A DNA stretch of 64,000 nt from Rutpela maculata (lineage: Eukaryota; Arthropoda; Insecta; Coleoptera; Cerambycidae): the NCBI GenBank assembly GCA_936432065.2, contig OW386293.2, positions 102,631,795 through 102,695,794 on the forward strand, in the 5' to 3' direction. Shown piece by piece: positions 47,040 through 58,789 of this stretch (its first letter is position 1; every line of letters starts with the position of its first letter). Below the pieces are notes generated by a model that saw nothing but the letters and a program-made list of their open reading frames with translations, was not told where the DNA came from and made no database searches. A program made the translations under genes and the position numbers.

Positions 47040-47492
47040 TCACAAATGTGAGCGGTGTGGATGATTTCGGCCCACCTCCCCTGGTCCTGGCTGTTGGACC
47101 TTGCTGGCTGAGGCCTTTCTCTCCTGGCGCTCTTCTTTCTTGATGTTCTTTTTTGTCAGCTTGTCACCCCCGGGGGTAGTCATCAGTCCGTTTGGAAAAC
47201 TTTGGGGTATTTTTGGCTGGGATTGACTGCCGGTACGCAGAATGTCAATTGACATTCTGCCATCCGGATCATCGGTTAGTAGGGATGAGTTATGTAGCTC
47301 GAGGAAGCGCAGACCTAAGTGCTTTGATAGCACTTTCGGTCTGCACGCAGCTAGGTGTACTGGTACGGGTATTGGACGGTGCTTGTCCGGTACCCGGTGT
47401 GGTTGGGTGATCGTCATGTCTCTTCTGTGGGTTGTCTTCATCGGCGGTGGTATGGTTCGTGGTGACCTTAATTGACCATATTTAGGGTTCAA
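47040..47492 (-). CDS. Unassigned 150-codon frame, Pro/Lys-rich; possibly LINE 5' coding
   Basis: Longest uninterrupted frame in the window apart from the transposase pieces at 21-23 kb. It is rich in Pro, Arg, Lys and Ser, with a charged C-terminal segment (KLTKKNIKKEERQERK) and no Cys/His fingers. GC is well above the surroundings. It lies on the same strand and upstream of the LINE remnant at 45.6-46.4 kb, so it may be that element's 5' region or ORF1. It holds two strong inverted repeats (47237-47260 and 47319-47355), unusual for plain coding DNA. I do not recognise the protein. Confidence 0.35.
   Translation of the reverse strand: MNPKYGQLRSPRTIPPPMKTTHRRDMTITQPHRVPDKHRPIPVPVHLAACRPKVLSKHLGLRFLELHNSSLLTDDPDGRMSIDILRTGSQSQPKIPQSFPNGLMTTPGGDKLTKKNIKKEERQERKASASKVQQPGPGEVGRNHPHRSHL
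47237..47260. repeat. Perfect 24-bp palindrome
   Basis: GCAGAATGTCAA is followed at once by its exact reverse complement TTGACATTCTGC. It sits inside the 150-codon frame. A second stem lies at about 47319-47355 (GCAGACC...GGTCTGC enclosing GTGCT...AGCAC). Confidence 0.9.
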
Positions 47493-47499
47493 ATTTACA

Positions 47500-49200
47500 T
47501 TCTAAATGCTAAATAACTACAAATATTTCAAAATGTCATATCTCATATCACATCACATGTTGTTTATTTTGTTTGTTCAAGTGTTTTTAACCATCAGAAT
47601 ACTTAAACCATTAAATGATATTTGCTTTTGTTTGCTCCTCTGCGATAGACCGGAGACAGGAATAAGTAGATCTAAAACATTTCTAAATATTAATCACGAT
47701 AATTACGCGCTATAAAACTGGGTTATCTTTATTCTGGTTGCTTATGGAATTAATTAAAAATACTCGTTCTCGGAACACTTAACGTGAGCCAGCGCGATTA
47801 TTAAACAAAAAAAACATTTGCCGGAGCTCATAAATAATACATTATTAAATAATTTAAATTCCGTCTATTTTGAATGTAATTTGATTACCATTTCGCAACA
47901 TTACTTGCGTCACGTTGCTCAAACATTTAAATTATATTGGTGCTAATAAAAACCTGCTAACGTGACGGATAAACAAAAGAACGAACACACTCGACGTAGG
48001 GAAATTATTGAAACAAAACAGCGTAAATAATTTCGCTTAAAATTATAGATCTGTGTATGTGTGTTGTGAGATATACGTACGAGCCATGAGAAATGCAGCC
48101 GGCTTGGCTCAAATCCAAGGCCACCTTTTATATCCCATGAAAGATACTTTCTATATTAATGCGGATTGGATTGGTTTATTTTGTTTCGTTCGAGTGTGAA
48201 GTGAATTTTATTGTTCTGCAATTGTTGTGCAAGCTTCACGGTTAAAGGATGTCCTTTTTTTACAACCGTTTTTTTTCATACATATGCAATTAGGAATGTT
48301 ACTATAACGTGGGTCTAAAGATAGACTTTAAAATACTCACAAAAAATATAGCTAATGCCAAATAAAAATATTATTCTACAAAGATGGGGATATCATCTGA
48401 TCTAATATTACAGCCCGAAAGCAAACATTTTCCGTATAAATTCATCCATGATGATGGTAAATTCTACCAACAACGCTGCCCATGAATTTAATAGTCTATT
48501 AACCAATTAACTGATGTGAATACTTATCCAAATTAGTAATTGACCCTTTAACATGTTCTCAGCATCCGCTGTAATCATCAGTCTCAGAAACAGATTCTGT
48601 AGGGTTTGATGTGACATTGTAGAACCTATTGCTCATCCACTTTATAAACTAATTAACTTCTGATTTAGCTAAGGCACATTTTCGAGAAAGAAATAGAGAT
48701 AAGAGATAGAGCCAACTTTTTACTTGAAACTTTTTTTCAGGATTAGCAATTTTAGAGAAAATTCTCGCAGGCTACATTTCTTACTTGTTAATATAATCTC
48801 GGCTAGTAAAACTCTCATTTAGTATCATTCATACCAACATAATTAAGATTTTTCCTATACCCCCTATTCAAATAAAAATCAAAAGGATCATAATATTCCT
48901 ACTAAATCTATATCTACCTAAAGCGAGACAAGTCTTCATATCTAAGTAAATATTTTTGTACCATTAATACTTTTGAAACCGGTTTGACCTTTAAATGTCC
49001 TTTAGCGTATACTTGAATACATCTAATTTGTAACGAAGGCAGAATAACCCCATGTGAATAGAAGTTCATGATAAAAGAAACCAACAAATTAAAACTGTTA
49101 AAATGTTTGTGTTGAAAAAGTCTCTTTGGTTTCTTTAATTATGAAAATATAATGGGTTAAATGGTTTTCACTTCACAAGGATGTGTATGTGTGTCTTTTG
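47500..49200. other. No recognised feature
   Basis: AT-rich DNA; no repeat or motif I can defend. Confidence 0.5.
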
Positions 49201-49212
49201 ATGAAATACGTC

Positions 49213-49299
49213 ATTTCGTGAAGAGCCTAGGCAATACACTGCAGGCATATCATGCAAATTTTTGAGGTTGCACAATCTGCCTAGGCATTTCATGAAACG
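49213..49299. repeat. Inverted repeat with CCTAGGCA core
   Basis: ATTTCGTGAAGAGCCTAGGC (from 49213) pairs with GCCTAGGCATTTCATGAAAC (to 49298), with a spacer of about 45 bp. Probably a very short MITE or the ends of one. A second diverged TGCATGAAGTGACTGATGCC occurs near 49370. Confidence 0.65.
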
Positions 49300-49309
49300 C
49301 CGTAGATGT

Positions 49310-50255
49310 CTTGGCACATGATATTTAAAGTCGTTTTACACGATTTGCCTCAAATCAGATGTTGACTGTGCATGAAGTGACTGATGCCGATACCCGGCAG
49401 ATTGTGGTGTTGTGTTGCTTGTTTGAGGTTGGGTTAGTTGCCGTTTCGGTCGATTTATTTGCCCGGAAGCCACGTTGAGCTGTTTGTTTTGTTTATTATG
49501 AAAATTAAGAGTCAAAAAGTCTTGTACAGTGGTCATTACAAAGAGAGAAAGATGGAGATTTAACTAATTTTGAGGTTAGATTCAGATCTATTTGGTACGT
49601 TTCGGGTTTTAGATTGCTAACGAAATGACGAATTACGAATATAACATCTTAACTTAACTTAACCTAACCTAATTAATTAAATATTTTTCGTTTAATAGTC
49701 TGATGGTATAGGGTCATTTATTCGGCTTGGCCTCATAGTACTCTTTGTAATGATCATTGAACAAGTTTTTTTCACTCTTAGTTTCCATAATAAACCAAAC
49801 AAATAGTAGTCCCTTGAGGTAAACCAGAAAAAGGCAAAAAGCCCAAAAGTTCTGCGACCGGACCCTCCGTTTTCGAGGGCGGGGAACTCGATGGTGATAA
49901 TATTTTCTGGCCTACCTGCCAACCACATCAAACTACTACGACATATACATACAATCTTTTGCAAATAGAGAACGAGCAGATCTAGCAATATATGAGATAC
50001 CAGAAAAGTGGGCGTGGGTCTTAGCTGTAATAATCCGGATTTGCCGACTGTTAACTGTCGGTTAAAAAATTGTTAATGCGTTTGTAATTATTTTTTGTGT
50101 GAATATTACACTCATTCCTTAATTATATTTGTTTAACTCAACTTTGTGCAAATGGAGATATCCCGTTTACTTGGTCTAAAGAGTACAGGAGCAACCCCAA
50201 CCTAAACTTTCACATGTAAGTAAGAAACTATGGGAAGCACTTTAATTAATTGACA
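49310..50255. other. No recognised gene
   Basis: Contains a short AACTTAACTTAACCTAACCT stretch near 49650, too short to be telomeric (TTAGG)n. A 98-codon minus frame at 49692-49988 is unrecognised. Confidence 0.4.
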
Positions 50256-50257
50256 AA

Positions 50258-51470
50258 TTGACGATAGGCATTGCTGCCACTCTCGGAAAACACCGCCAGG
50301 CCGACTACACCTACGCCTACGCTGGATTAAGGTCATGCTTGTTGCCAGCAGCGAGAGCCACCTGGCACATGGTACAAGAATATAGGATGGGAAGTGTAGG
50401 TGTTTGTGAGATGCATTACCGTATTGGGTCGTGATTTGGAGTGTTTATGGTCCTCTGTTTGCGATTTTGTTTCTAGAGCTCTTCTTGCTTTGAGTCTTCT
50501 GCTCCATTCGAATTCCATTTTTCATTTATTCGTCGCTTGGGCCTTTCCTAGTTGTTCATGATGCCCTCAATGTTGTTATCAACGTGTAGAATGGTCTCCC
50601 TATTTTTAGTTTGTTCCTGCTTAGTATTAGCGCTTTCTTCGGTAGAAGGGTCCCTTCATTAGACATGTTCCCAGTACTTCATTGCGTGTATTTCTATCCC
50701 TTTTGTTATTGTTTTCTCCTTCGATTAATGTTTTCTGTCATGGTCATTGGTTTTATTGTCTTTGCGAGTAATTGAACGATGTTTTTTTCAGCTCTTATCA
50801 TACTTCTTTTGACTTCTGATGGTGTACATATATTTGTCCGTTTATCTAGTTTCCCAATGTGTTTCGCTAGTTGTTCGAAAAGGTAGTCTTTTGTAATCAT
50901 CTGTACTCAGTGGTGAGTTGATTTTGAAGAGGAATACTTACATGATTACATGATTGTGTTCCATTCCATAGGTAAAGGTGTAATTTCCATCCATGCTCTG
51001 TGATAATTTGTAGGATTTGCTCCTTTTGCATTTCCGATCCATAGTGCGTGAATTCGTTGTTGATTTTGTTTAATCCAGTGCAGTATTTCTTCTAGTTCTA
51101 GCAGTTAATCCTTTGATGGTGGTTTTTACAAGAGCCAGTGGTGTTCTCTTCAATCCTTCCTTGCGTTCTCTTCTTCCTCCAGTTTTTTAGTCCATTGTTG
51201 CAAACATAGCTGCTGATGTGCGTATTGTTGTTTCTTCTATATTTTTTCAAATATCTGAAGGTATGTTTTCGTCATTGTCCTGCTGACCTGATGATAGAGT
51301 TTCTATATATTGGAAGAGTTTTCTGAAACTTTTCTCCACAAGAATTCTTAACGCTATTCTTTTTTCTTTCAATGTCTCTTTCACTTTTCGTTTATGTTTT
51401 CCACCCGAAGTTATTTGTCTGTGGCCTTCATCTTTTTTAGCTGTGATGTGTTTCCTTCCTTGTTGAGCTC
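50258..51470 (-). pseudogene. LINE-like family X, fragment 3 (longest)
   Basis: The minus strand 50440-50258 matches the family X 3' end: HLTNTYTSHPIFLYHVPGG, then GGCAGCAATGCCTATCG. Upstream, KKALILSRNKLK near 50630 matches KKTLTLNSTKLN in the 25-kb copy. Near 51050-50950, EQILQIITEHGWKLHL resembles the middle of LINE endonuclease domains. At 51250-51100 it aligns with 2100-2300 on the + strand. Many stops. The three copies together give a partial picture: unknown 5' part, endonuclease-like part, conserved 3' end with no RT seen. Confidence 0.65.
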
Positions 51471-51479
51471 ATATTAACG

Positions 51480-52855
51480 TTATAAAGTTTGTTGATAATT
51501 TAAAATCCGGTTTTAAATCGTAATTTAATTTATTAGTACTTCTACAGTAACTTAACTAATAAAAGTGAGCTCAACTAATAATAGAATATCAATCAATAAC
51601 ATTGTTTTTTAATTAATTCTGTCCCTCAAAATAGTTCTCTACTGCAACTAGGGAAAACAAATTCACCCCCACCGCGCCCTCGAGCAGTAACTGTTCCAAA
51701 CCAAACAAACCGTACATACTTGGATTGGAATTGCTCCTCTATCCTTTAAACCTCGTTGTTTAGGCTTGTACAAAACGAAGGTTTAATAATTCCCCGGAGA
51801 GATAATTACAGAAAAGTAGGCGATGATTGATGAAATAGCTGTTAAAATAAAACTTTATGTAGGTACCTTGATTTTTTATGTGCTTTGCCCTGTTTGTTCG
51901 AAGAAAGTCTACTGACCTCTTTTGATCCATGATCCATTTTACACCACCCATAAAAAATCGCGCGTTTGTTATGATAGTCTCGAATACATAAATACACGAA
52001 ATTAAGAACCAAAGAATTTATTACATGCAATAAATAATATCACTTACAAGGATAGTAAAATGTTATCGTAATTACTGTTTAAGGTTCAGTTATTTGTCAG
52101 AACGATTTTAAATTCATTGCCGTTAAATATTCAGCCAAAAACTGTCACTAAATTATCACACTGTTTATGTACACATATCCATTTTAAAAACAAGGCCGTA
52201 AAAATTTAATTGTTCCGAAAAACACTTTTTATGGCATGACTTAATTTGGGATTAATTTTTAATTAAACGTGATAAGGCGAGATGATTAAAACTTTCAAAT
52301 CAAACTCGAAAAAGTATAAATGTATTTATTTTATTTATTTATCGCACGATTTAAATGATGGAAAGATACACATTACATTAGTCAAAAGATAACAAACATT
52401 GCCATTATATGACAAAATGAGACGACGAATTTAGATAATAGTAAAATTAGATACTAAAAACGGTAACAGACATTAATGAACTGTCATTTATAATATATGC
52501 ACTTATTTGACCTCATGTTATAGCCGATAAATTTTAACTCAAAAGCTGTGCTATAATAAATGTCTACTTATTAAACGATGGGAGTACAATATTCAGAACG
52601 GAATCTAACGTCGTATTTGTATAGAATTCAGAAAATATAAGTGGACTTTGAAATGTTTGATTACTGCTTTCCAGGTCACCTCAATAACATAACTCTTTGA
52701 AATCTAGAAGACTCATATTCGTTTGAGAATGGCGACGGTGCCCTACAGCCTATAGTGGAAACCGAACCACTTCCTGAGCGTAATTTATAATGAAAGTATA
52801 ATTCACACTAAGCAAGCTTCGCTAGGATTGGCCAGTGTAGGCTAAATATAGGTTT
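51480..52855. other. No recognised feature
   Basis: AT-rich; a TTTATTTTATTTATTTAT simple run near 52326. Nothing else. Confidence 0.5.
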
Positions 52856-52857
52856 AT

Positions 52858-52976
52858 TCCGGCAGGAAATTACAAACTAGTCAGAGCCAATAAACTCTGT
52901 CTAACGTGGTCAGCTGACGAATTGTTTTCAACCAATCGTGTTATGTCTGACTAGTCCGTGATTTTTGCAGAAACAG
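52858..52976. mobile_element. Very short MITE-like inverted repeat (about 120 bp)
   Basis: CCGGCAGGAAATTACAAACT then AGTCAGA (52859-52885) pairs with TCTGACTAGT...TTTTTGCAGAAAC (52946-52974). The shared core is GTTTCTGCA-GAAAT-AC--ACTAGTCAGA. The same core appears singly at 17396-17420. Confidence 0.6.
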
Positions 52977-53165
52977 ACTTTATACTGACCACTGAGTTAC
53001 CTATCCCTCTTTATTTAAATTAACGCCCCGAAGGTAAATACAACATCTGCTCATCATAATTGAAGGTGCAGCTTCCAAAATAAATTCAGGGAGTATACAG
53101 GGTGTCAGTAGTGCGTGGACGGTCAATCTCTTCAACCGTTTAAAATATGAAAAAATTTGCAGATA

Positions 53166-53865
53166 AGAAAACTGCTGCCCAAGGAATCACTACTTCCACA
53201 TCCAGATTTTCCATCCAAGTCTCTCATAACGAAAAAAAATTGTATGTGGAAATAATTGTTTATGGAACTTTAATAATATAATATTTGAAATCGATATCTC
53301 ACATCGGTAGTGGGGTGGGGGGGAGGTGGCAGTGGGGATGGATAAGTAAAAAAATATTTTGAGGTTTTTAGTTCTTGTACACACACTGAAACTAAAGCAC
53401 ATTTTTTTCACCTCCTTTAATAATGGGTTGGGGGTGGTAATAGGCTAATGCCAAAATTTTTTTTTGAGACCCTATATCTTCTCTTGTATATACTAAATAT
53501 CAATTTTATGGACTCTTACCTGCTTGATTTATCCATTTACCACCATTTACTCCAATTTACCCCCCAACCCTTCAACGGAATAAGATGAAAATATAATCTA
53601 ATTCCAGATTACGTTAAAATATATACGTGTACCAAATTTCAAGTGAATGTCTTAAACGGTTCCAGAGTAATCGTGCACACAAAAAAGTTACAGACAGACA
53701 GACAAGACCGACAGACAGAATTTTTTTTTCGCTCAAACTTAAAATCACGTTTCATGACATTCTAAGCCTATTTGAACAATAAAAGTTTTCAAAATTTTTT
53801 TGTCTTTACTATACTATGCTCCACAATTATTTCTACATCTAGTGGATGTAGAAATAATTGTGGAG
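53166..53865 (+). mobile_element. HINE (Helentron-associated) element, copy 1
   Basis: Starts AAACTGCTGCCCAAGGAATC then ACTACTTCCACATCCAG. It has a G-rich middle near 53310, the segment CCAAATTTCAAGTGAATGTC followed by ACGGTTCCAGAGTAA, and an (RGAC)n tract at about 53692-53718. It ends in a hairpin at 53819-53865: 21-bp arms, perfectly paired, 5-base loop TAGTG. A short 5' terminal repeat, an internal GTCY microsatellite and a 3' stem-loop are the recognised hallmarks of DINE-1/HINE elements, non-autonomous partners of Helentrons. Copy 2 follows head-to-tail without a gap, also typical. Confidence 0.85.
53819..53865. repeat. Perfect 21-bp-arm hairpin at the end of HINE copy 1
   Basis: CTCCACAATTATTTCTACAT C, loop TAGTG, then the exact reverse complement ending at 53865. 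The stem sequence differs from the ACTTCCA/TGGAAGT stem of the other three copies, yet pairing is complete. It resembles an internal part of the element (ATGTGGAAATAATTG near 53246). Confidence 0.93.
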
Positions 53866-54483
53866 ATAAAACCGCTGCCCAAGGAATCACTACTTCCACA
53901 TCCAGATTTTCTCCCCAAGTCTCTTATAACGAAAAAAATGTGGAAATAATTGGTTATAGAACTTTAATAATATATTTGAAATCGTCTACTCCAAAAACCC
54001 ATAAAACGTAAAAGTAAAAAAATATTTTGAGGCTTTTGGTTCTTGTGCACTCACTAAATCACAATTTTTTTTTCATCCCCTTTAATAATGGGGTAGGGCT
54101 TGGTAATGGGGGTGGCTAATGCCAAACATTTTTTTGAAACCTTAGCTTCTCTTGTATACACTAAATACCAATTTTGTGGACTCTTACCTGCTTGATTTAC
54201 CTATTTACCCCCCCATTTACCCAATTTTCTTCGACGGAATAAGATGAATATATAATCTAGTTCCAGATCCCGTCAAAGTACATACTTATACCAAATTTCA
54301 AGACAATACCTTAAACGGTTCCAGAGTAAACGTGCACACAAAAAAAAGTTACAGACCGACAGACGGATAGAAAATTTTTTTTCGCTCAAATTTAAAATCT
54401 CGATGTTTCATGACATTCTATTTGAATAAAAATATTCAAAGATTTTTTTGTCATTACTATACTTCCACTGGATCTGGAAGTAA
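53866..54483 (+). mobile_element. HINE element, copy 2
   Basis: Same order as copy 1: start ATAAAACCGCTGCCCAAGG, TACTTCCACATCCAG, G-rich middle, CAAATTTCAAGACAATACC, ACGGTTCCAGAGTAAACGTG, shortened RGAC tract. The 3' hairpin ACTTCCA-CTGGATC-TGGAAGT lies at 54461-54481. About 618 bp. The 79-codon frame at 53772-54011 crosses the copy 1/copy 2 junction and is not a gene. Confidence 0.88.
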
Positions 54484-54489
54484 AAGTGG

Positions 54490-56580
54490 CATATTCTAAC
54501 ATTATTTTAAAATCTACAGTGTGTTTCACAGAGTGGTGGCAAGCGAATATATGATTTTTAAATGAAACAAGGCTACGTTGCCACGTTATTTCACTTTTTC
54601 CGAAAATAAATGCAATTGCAGCGGTTAAAAATAAAGCAACGTTGGTCGCGGTTGGTACTTGGAAGAGTGACCTCCAGGGAAATACAGCGATGTCGATCCA
54701 CTTCCTAATGGTTTGTATAGTTGTATATTAGTATATATGCAGAAACGAAGCAATATTAGGCGAGGATTGCGTCGTAAATATATCGTAGTGTCCTGGCGTC
54801 GGTGGATGCTTAATCGCGAAAATAGGCCGACGGTAAATAAACGATTTTAAAGAAAAATTCTGTTGCGTTAATTTTATATCAAAATTTGAATTTCGTCTTG
54901 ATATTTTGGAACAACTTTGTTAACAGGGGAACTTTGTAGGTAGAAACAGTATTATTTCAGAACAGTGTAAATTCTTAACATCCTGTATAATCTGAGATGT
55001 TACTGACCCAGGTTTTGACAGTATAGACCAAGCAACAATTGTTAAGATAGTGACATTTTGTCGTAAAATTAAAAGTTTTTTAGATAACCTTAAAAAAATC
55101 TCAGCGTGAGATACACACGCTCTATATAAACTATGCCGGGCGAAATAAATTTATTACAATACATATCGAATTTATAAACAAAAAATATACTATGGTCAAA
55201 AGGTAAAAGGCACAAAAGCGAATCGATACCAGTAACGTTTCGACATTTTTATTCCTCATCAGCGCAGCATCATGGTCATATTTCACTGTGATATCTCCTT
55301 GTTTATGTGTAGATAAAGCCAGGCCCCCCACATCAAATCATGGGCCCCGGTACCAAATTCACTGGGGGGTCCCCGCACTTTAATAATTCATGAACGGGGG
55401 GGAGAAATTTTTTTTGCCACGATAACAGCCCCCCCCATACGGGGGAGCCTGGTCTCGTGGTGGAGGGATTTACTACGCTGTCGCCATTAAAGTATACTCA
55501 CCGACACAATAGAGATATTTCCACTGGGTCATGTGGAAGCACTTCGATATACCAGTACCGCCAAAATATTATGAACCTGAGAAATTCGTCAATATCGATG
55601 ACGTCACAATTATATGGGACTTGCCGATTATAACTGACAAATTCTAACCGCGAATCGACCAGACATCGTCGTACATAATGAAAAAGAGAAATCCTGTTTG
55701 CCGATCCAGGCCAGTTTTGAGTTTTGCGCCCCCCTTTCCCAATTTTCAATACTTCCTTAGGTAAATTATACAAATTTTAGTAACATGTCTTTAAAATTAA
55801 TATTATCATCAAGGTGTATACTTTTTGGAAAACAGGGAAAACCTGTAAAAGCCAGGAAAATTATAAATTTATAAAAAAATAGTCAGGAAACATTTATTAA
55901 AACTACTTTTATCCAAAGTTGTTCGCATCTTGCGCGACCCCCCGCTCAACAACAATTTTCATTTTCGAGCAGAAAATTTTCTGGTCCTGAAAAAACTGGA
56001 AAAGTCAAGAAATTTCAAAATTGTGAATTGGTATACACCCTCTATCATAGAAATGAAAATAAATAACTAAGAAAAATGTACCTGTTCATAAGAACTGCTC
56101 TCGTCTAGCTTTCTGTAATGCAAACTGGTTAATGATCCATCGAATGTAAAAGTTCATTTTCTATGGAAATCATAACTAGTGAGGTTAACCGATCTTGAGT
56201 TATAATTTTAATAAGTTTTGTTACTAGTTCATAGTAGTGCTTTGGGGGGATATTGTAAGTGCAATATTATAAACGTAAACGAGCGAACATATAGTTAAAT
56301 CCGGGTCTGCGTTCTGCATTCGTTGCCTCTCAACGTCGCTCACAAATGCGATTGCTTCAACTATACTTTGATTTTTTGTAATCACAATTATGAAGCACGC
56401 TTACCTGTAGGCGAGCAGGGGTGGACTTATTTGGAGTGCGTGTTTTTGTTTAAAATTTTACGTTTAATTGTTCGGAAACCACAACCGGCTTGCAGCAAGT
56501 TACTTGCCTTTTGCGTTTTGGCGCCCCCCAGGATCCAGCGCCCCAGGCGACCGCCTGCCCATCTTGCCGGCCCTGTGCCC
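54490..56580. other. No recognised gene; GC-rich patches
   Basis: Around 54990-55080 a short stretch (GFDSIDQATIVKIVTF in one frame) faintly resembles the F-(S/T)ID RT block, too weak to call. At 55320-55450 several runs of Gs and Cs (GGGCCCCGG, CCCCCCC) stand out, perhaps an old DNA-transposon remnant. Confidence 0.4.
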
Positions 56581-56589
56581 AATGACACC

Positions 56590-56850
56590 AACGGATCCTC
56601 AAGGAGACGGAGAAGTTGAGCAAGTACAAAGACCTCCAAATAGAAGTTGCAGAATGTGGAATGCAAAGGCCACAGTCGTGTCAGTAATTGTAGAAGCCTC
56701 GGTAGGAGCCCTTGAACTATCAAGAAGGGCTATGACCGGAGTCTACAACAACTGCCTGGTCAACCGAGCGCATAAGAAGTACAGAAGATCTTGGATTGGG
56801 AGTCTCTGCAATCCCTTATTGGGGTCTGGACTCTGAGCTGTTGGAGCGGA
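56590..56850 (+). pseudogene. LINE ORF2 C-terminal remnant (RMW...VIV-A-GAL)
   Basis: A frame at 56468-56836 contains CRMWNAKATVVSVIVEASVG then ALELSRRA. An adjacent frame gives KLSKYKDLQIEVAECG. Together these match the KI-KY-DL--EV-RMW--K--VVPVVIGALG block at the C-terminus of a widespread LINE group. A third piece, (E)VQKILDWESLQSLIG, corresponds to the following L---LQK--LLG stretch. Two frameshifts separate them. The upstream GC-rich part (56520-56580) is unassigned. Confidence 0.7.
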
Positions 56851-56859
56851 CATCACCAA

Positions 56860-58340
56860 CGTCGCCTGAAGGGGCCAAAAACCTGGAACGGACCCCAACA
56901 AAGCCGAATCTCATTCATACGAGAGGGATCGGAGAATAATTTCCAGCTACGGCTGAGAAAGTGTGCCGCTGTTAAATCTGTAATAATTATAATATGTTTA
57001 GTCTAGAAGTTACTTGACAAAATTCAAATGTGCGTTTACAAGTAGCATCTTCTTGTGGAGTTGCAATGTGAATTATTCATCGCCCTGTACATTGTTTGGG
57101 CAAAGCCTACTTACTGGGTATTCAGCTTCTACAGATAAAATATACAAATTGTAGTGTTGTGTTTAACAATTTGCAGTTGAATAAAGTAGGTCAGGTGTTC
57201 AGAATTGCTGGCCAAATTTTCCAAATAACACAATCCATTTACTTAATAACCCGGCTGAAAAATAGTTTGGCAATTACCAGCATTAAAAAAATGCGTGAGA
57301 GATCTCAGATCCGTTTCTAGATGTAAATAATAAATATTTTGATCTAAAAGCCTCCATCCGTTAACAAGCCTGGTTTATTTAACGAACACCATATGGCGGT
57401 GATTTTTTCGCCAAAAGGAACATATTAAAAATAAAATTACGCTACAGAAATAAACCAGATAGACCGATAAATGTGCGTTCGTTCTGAAATGAAATGAAAT
57501 GCGCCAGGTTATTTTCGGAGTTTGGCAGAGTTCCCTGTGCTGTTAACTCTCAATAAACAGTTCAGAATAAGATAAATTTACGATTCTTTTCGAATAAATA
57601 GCTGGCATTGCATCGGGTTCCATTTTTTATATTTTATTTTGACGATATTGCACCGTGAGTCAGCTTTAAATGCAGCTTTTCTGTTACACGCTTTATAAAA
57701 TGCGAACGTAATAAATTTAGTTTTTCTATTTTGATAAGCGAGCCAATTTGGTTTCTGAACTAGAATTGATTGCCTTTGTAGAAAATAAACCCAATAAAAA
57801 CTTATGTTTTTTTTACGTCATTTGGGTATTTTGACAGAAAGCCTAATTTAATGCCTCATTAGAATTGAAGAAACAATAAATATCATAGAAATATGAGAAT
57901 GATAATTCAAGGCCTTTTGCTTTATAAAAAATGTAATGTACCTGTAATAATATTGTGGAGTCGCATTGTTATGAGAATGTCAACACTTATATCTTTATAT
58001 CTTAAAATATCTCTTCAAACTATGTTCTATGTTTAGGTGATATAGAAACATATAGAACTTTGCATTTTCAGGTAGGAATCCACAAACGTTTACATTTTAT
58101 CGTGATCGCTAGTTATTCGGACAACTGAATTATCGAGCAATATTCTAAATATCACATCTTCAGCACATAAAGCAGATGCAGTGGTAAAATGGTTAAATAA
58201 CAATTTTAGTGAACGGTAGGTTGTTCTTGCTCATGCGTCCATAGGCTGGCCGCCTCGATCACCAGATCTAACTCCGTTAGATTTACTTTCGTGGTGTTAT
58301 CTGAAACAGGAAGTTTGTATACTTCCAATGAATGATAATG
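56860..58340. other. No recognised feature
   Basis: AT-rich DNA without a repeat partner in the window. Near 58240-58300 the sequence GGCCGCCTCGATCACCAGATCTAA resembles the W-PRSPDLTP block of mariner-type transposases in one frame (GWPPRSPDLTPLDLLSWCYL). A small mariner remnant is therefore likely at about 58230-58320 (+). Confidence 0.5.
58225..58325 (+). pseudogene. Mariner-like transposase remnant (RSPDLTPLD block)
   Basis: The + strand at about 58243-58305 reads GWPPRSPDLTPLDLLSWCYL with one C missing or frame-dependent at the start. W-PRSPDLTPLDFFLWGYLK is the conserved block of the IS630/Tc1/mariner group that precedes the last catalytic residue. It ends where the 5'-truncated HINE copy 3 begins (about 58345), so that HINE inserted into or next to it. 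No terminal repeats seen. Confidence 0.6.
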
Positions 58341-58344
58341 TGGA

Positions 58345-58778
58345 TAGGTGGTAAGGTTTCTGGTTCTTGTGCATGCACTAAATCACAATTTTTTTTCATC
58401 CCCTTTAATAGTGGGGTGGGGGTGGTAACTGGTAATGGGGGTGGCTAATGCCAAATTTTTTTTTGAAACCTTAGCTTCTCTTGTATATACTAAATACCAA
58501 TTTTATGGACTATTACCTGCTTGATTTACCTATTTACCCCAAATTTACCCTAATTTACCTCCCAACCCTTCGACGGAACAAGATGAAAATATAATCTAGT
58601 TCTAGATCTCGGTAAAGTACATATGTGTACCAAATTTCAAGTCAATATCTCGAGCGGTTCCAGAGTAAACGTGCGCACAAAAAAAAGTTACAGACCGACA
58701 GACAGACCGACATTCTAAGCCTATTTGAACAATAAAAATTTTTTTGTCGTTACTACACTTCCACTGGATGTGGAAGTA
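58345..58778 (+). mobile_element. HINE element, copy 3 (5'-truncated)
   Basis: Begins inside the element near TAAGGTTTCTGGTTCTTGTG. It continues with the GGGGTGGGGGTGG stretch, CCAAATTTCAAGTCAATATC, ACGTGCGCACAAAAAAAAG and a short RGAC tract. It ends in the hairpin ACTTCCA-CTGGATG-TGGAAGT (58757-58777). Part of the segment after the RGAC tract, present in the other copies, is deleted here. Confidence 0.88.
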
Positions 58779-58789
58779 AAATAAATCGA

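Noticed and set aside
49640..49680. Telomeric (TTAGG)n repeat
   Set aside because: Only two or three imperfect AACCTAACCT units; too short.
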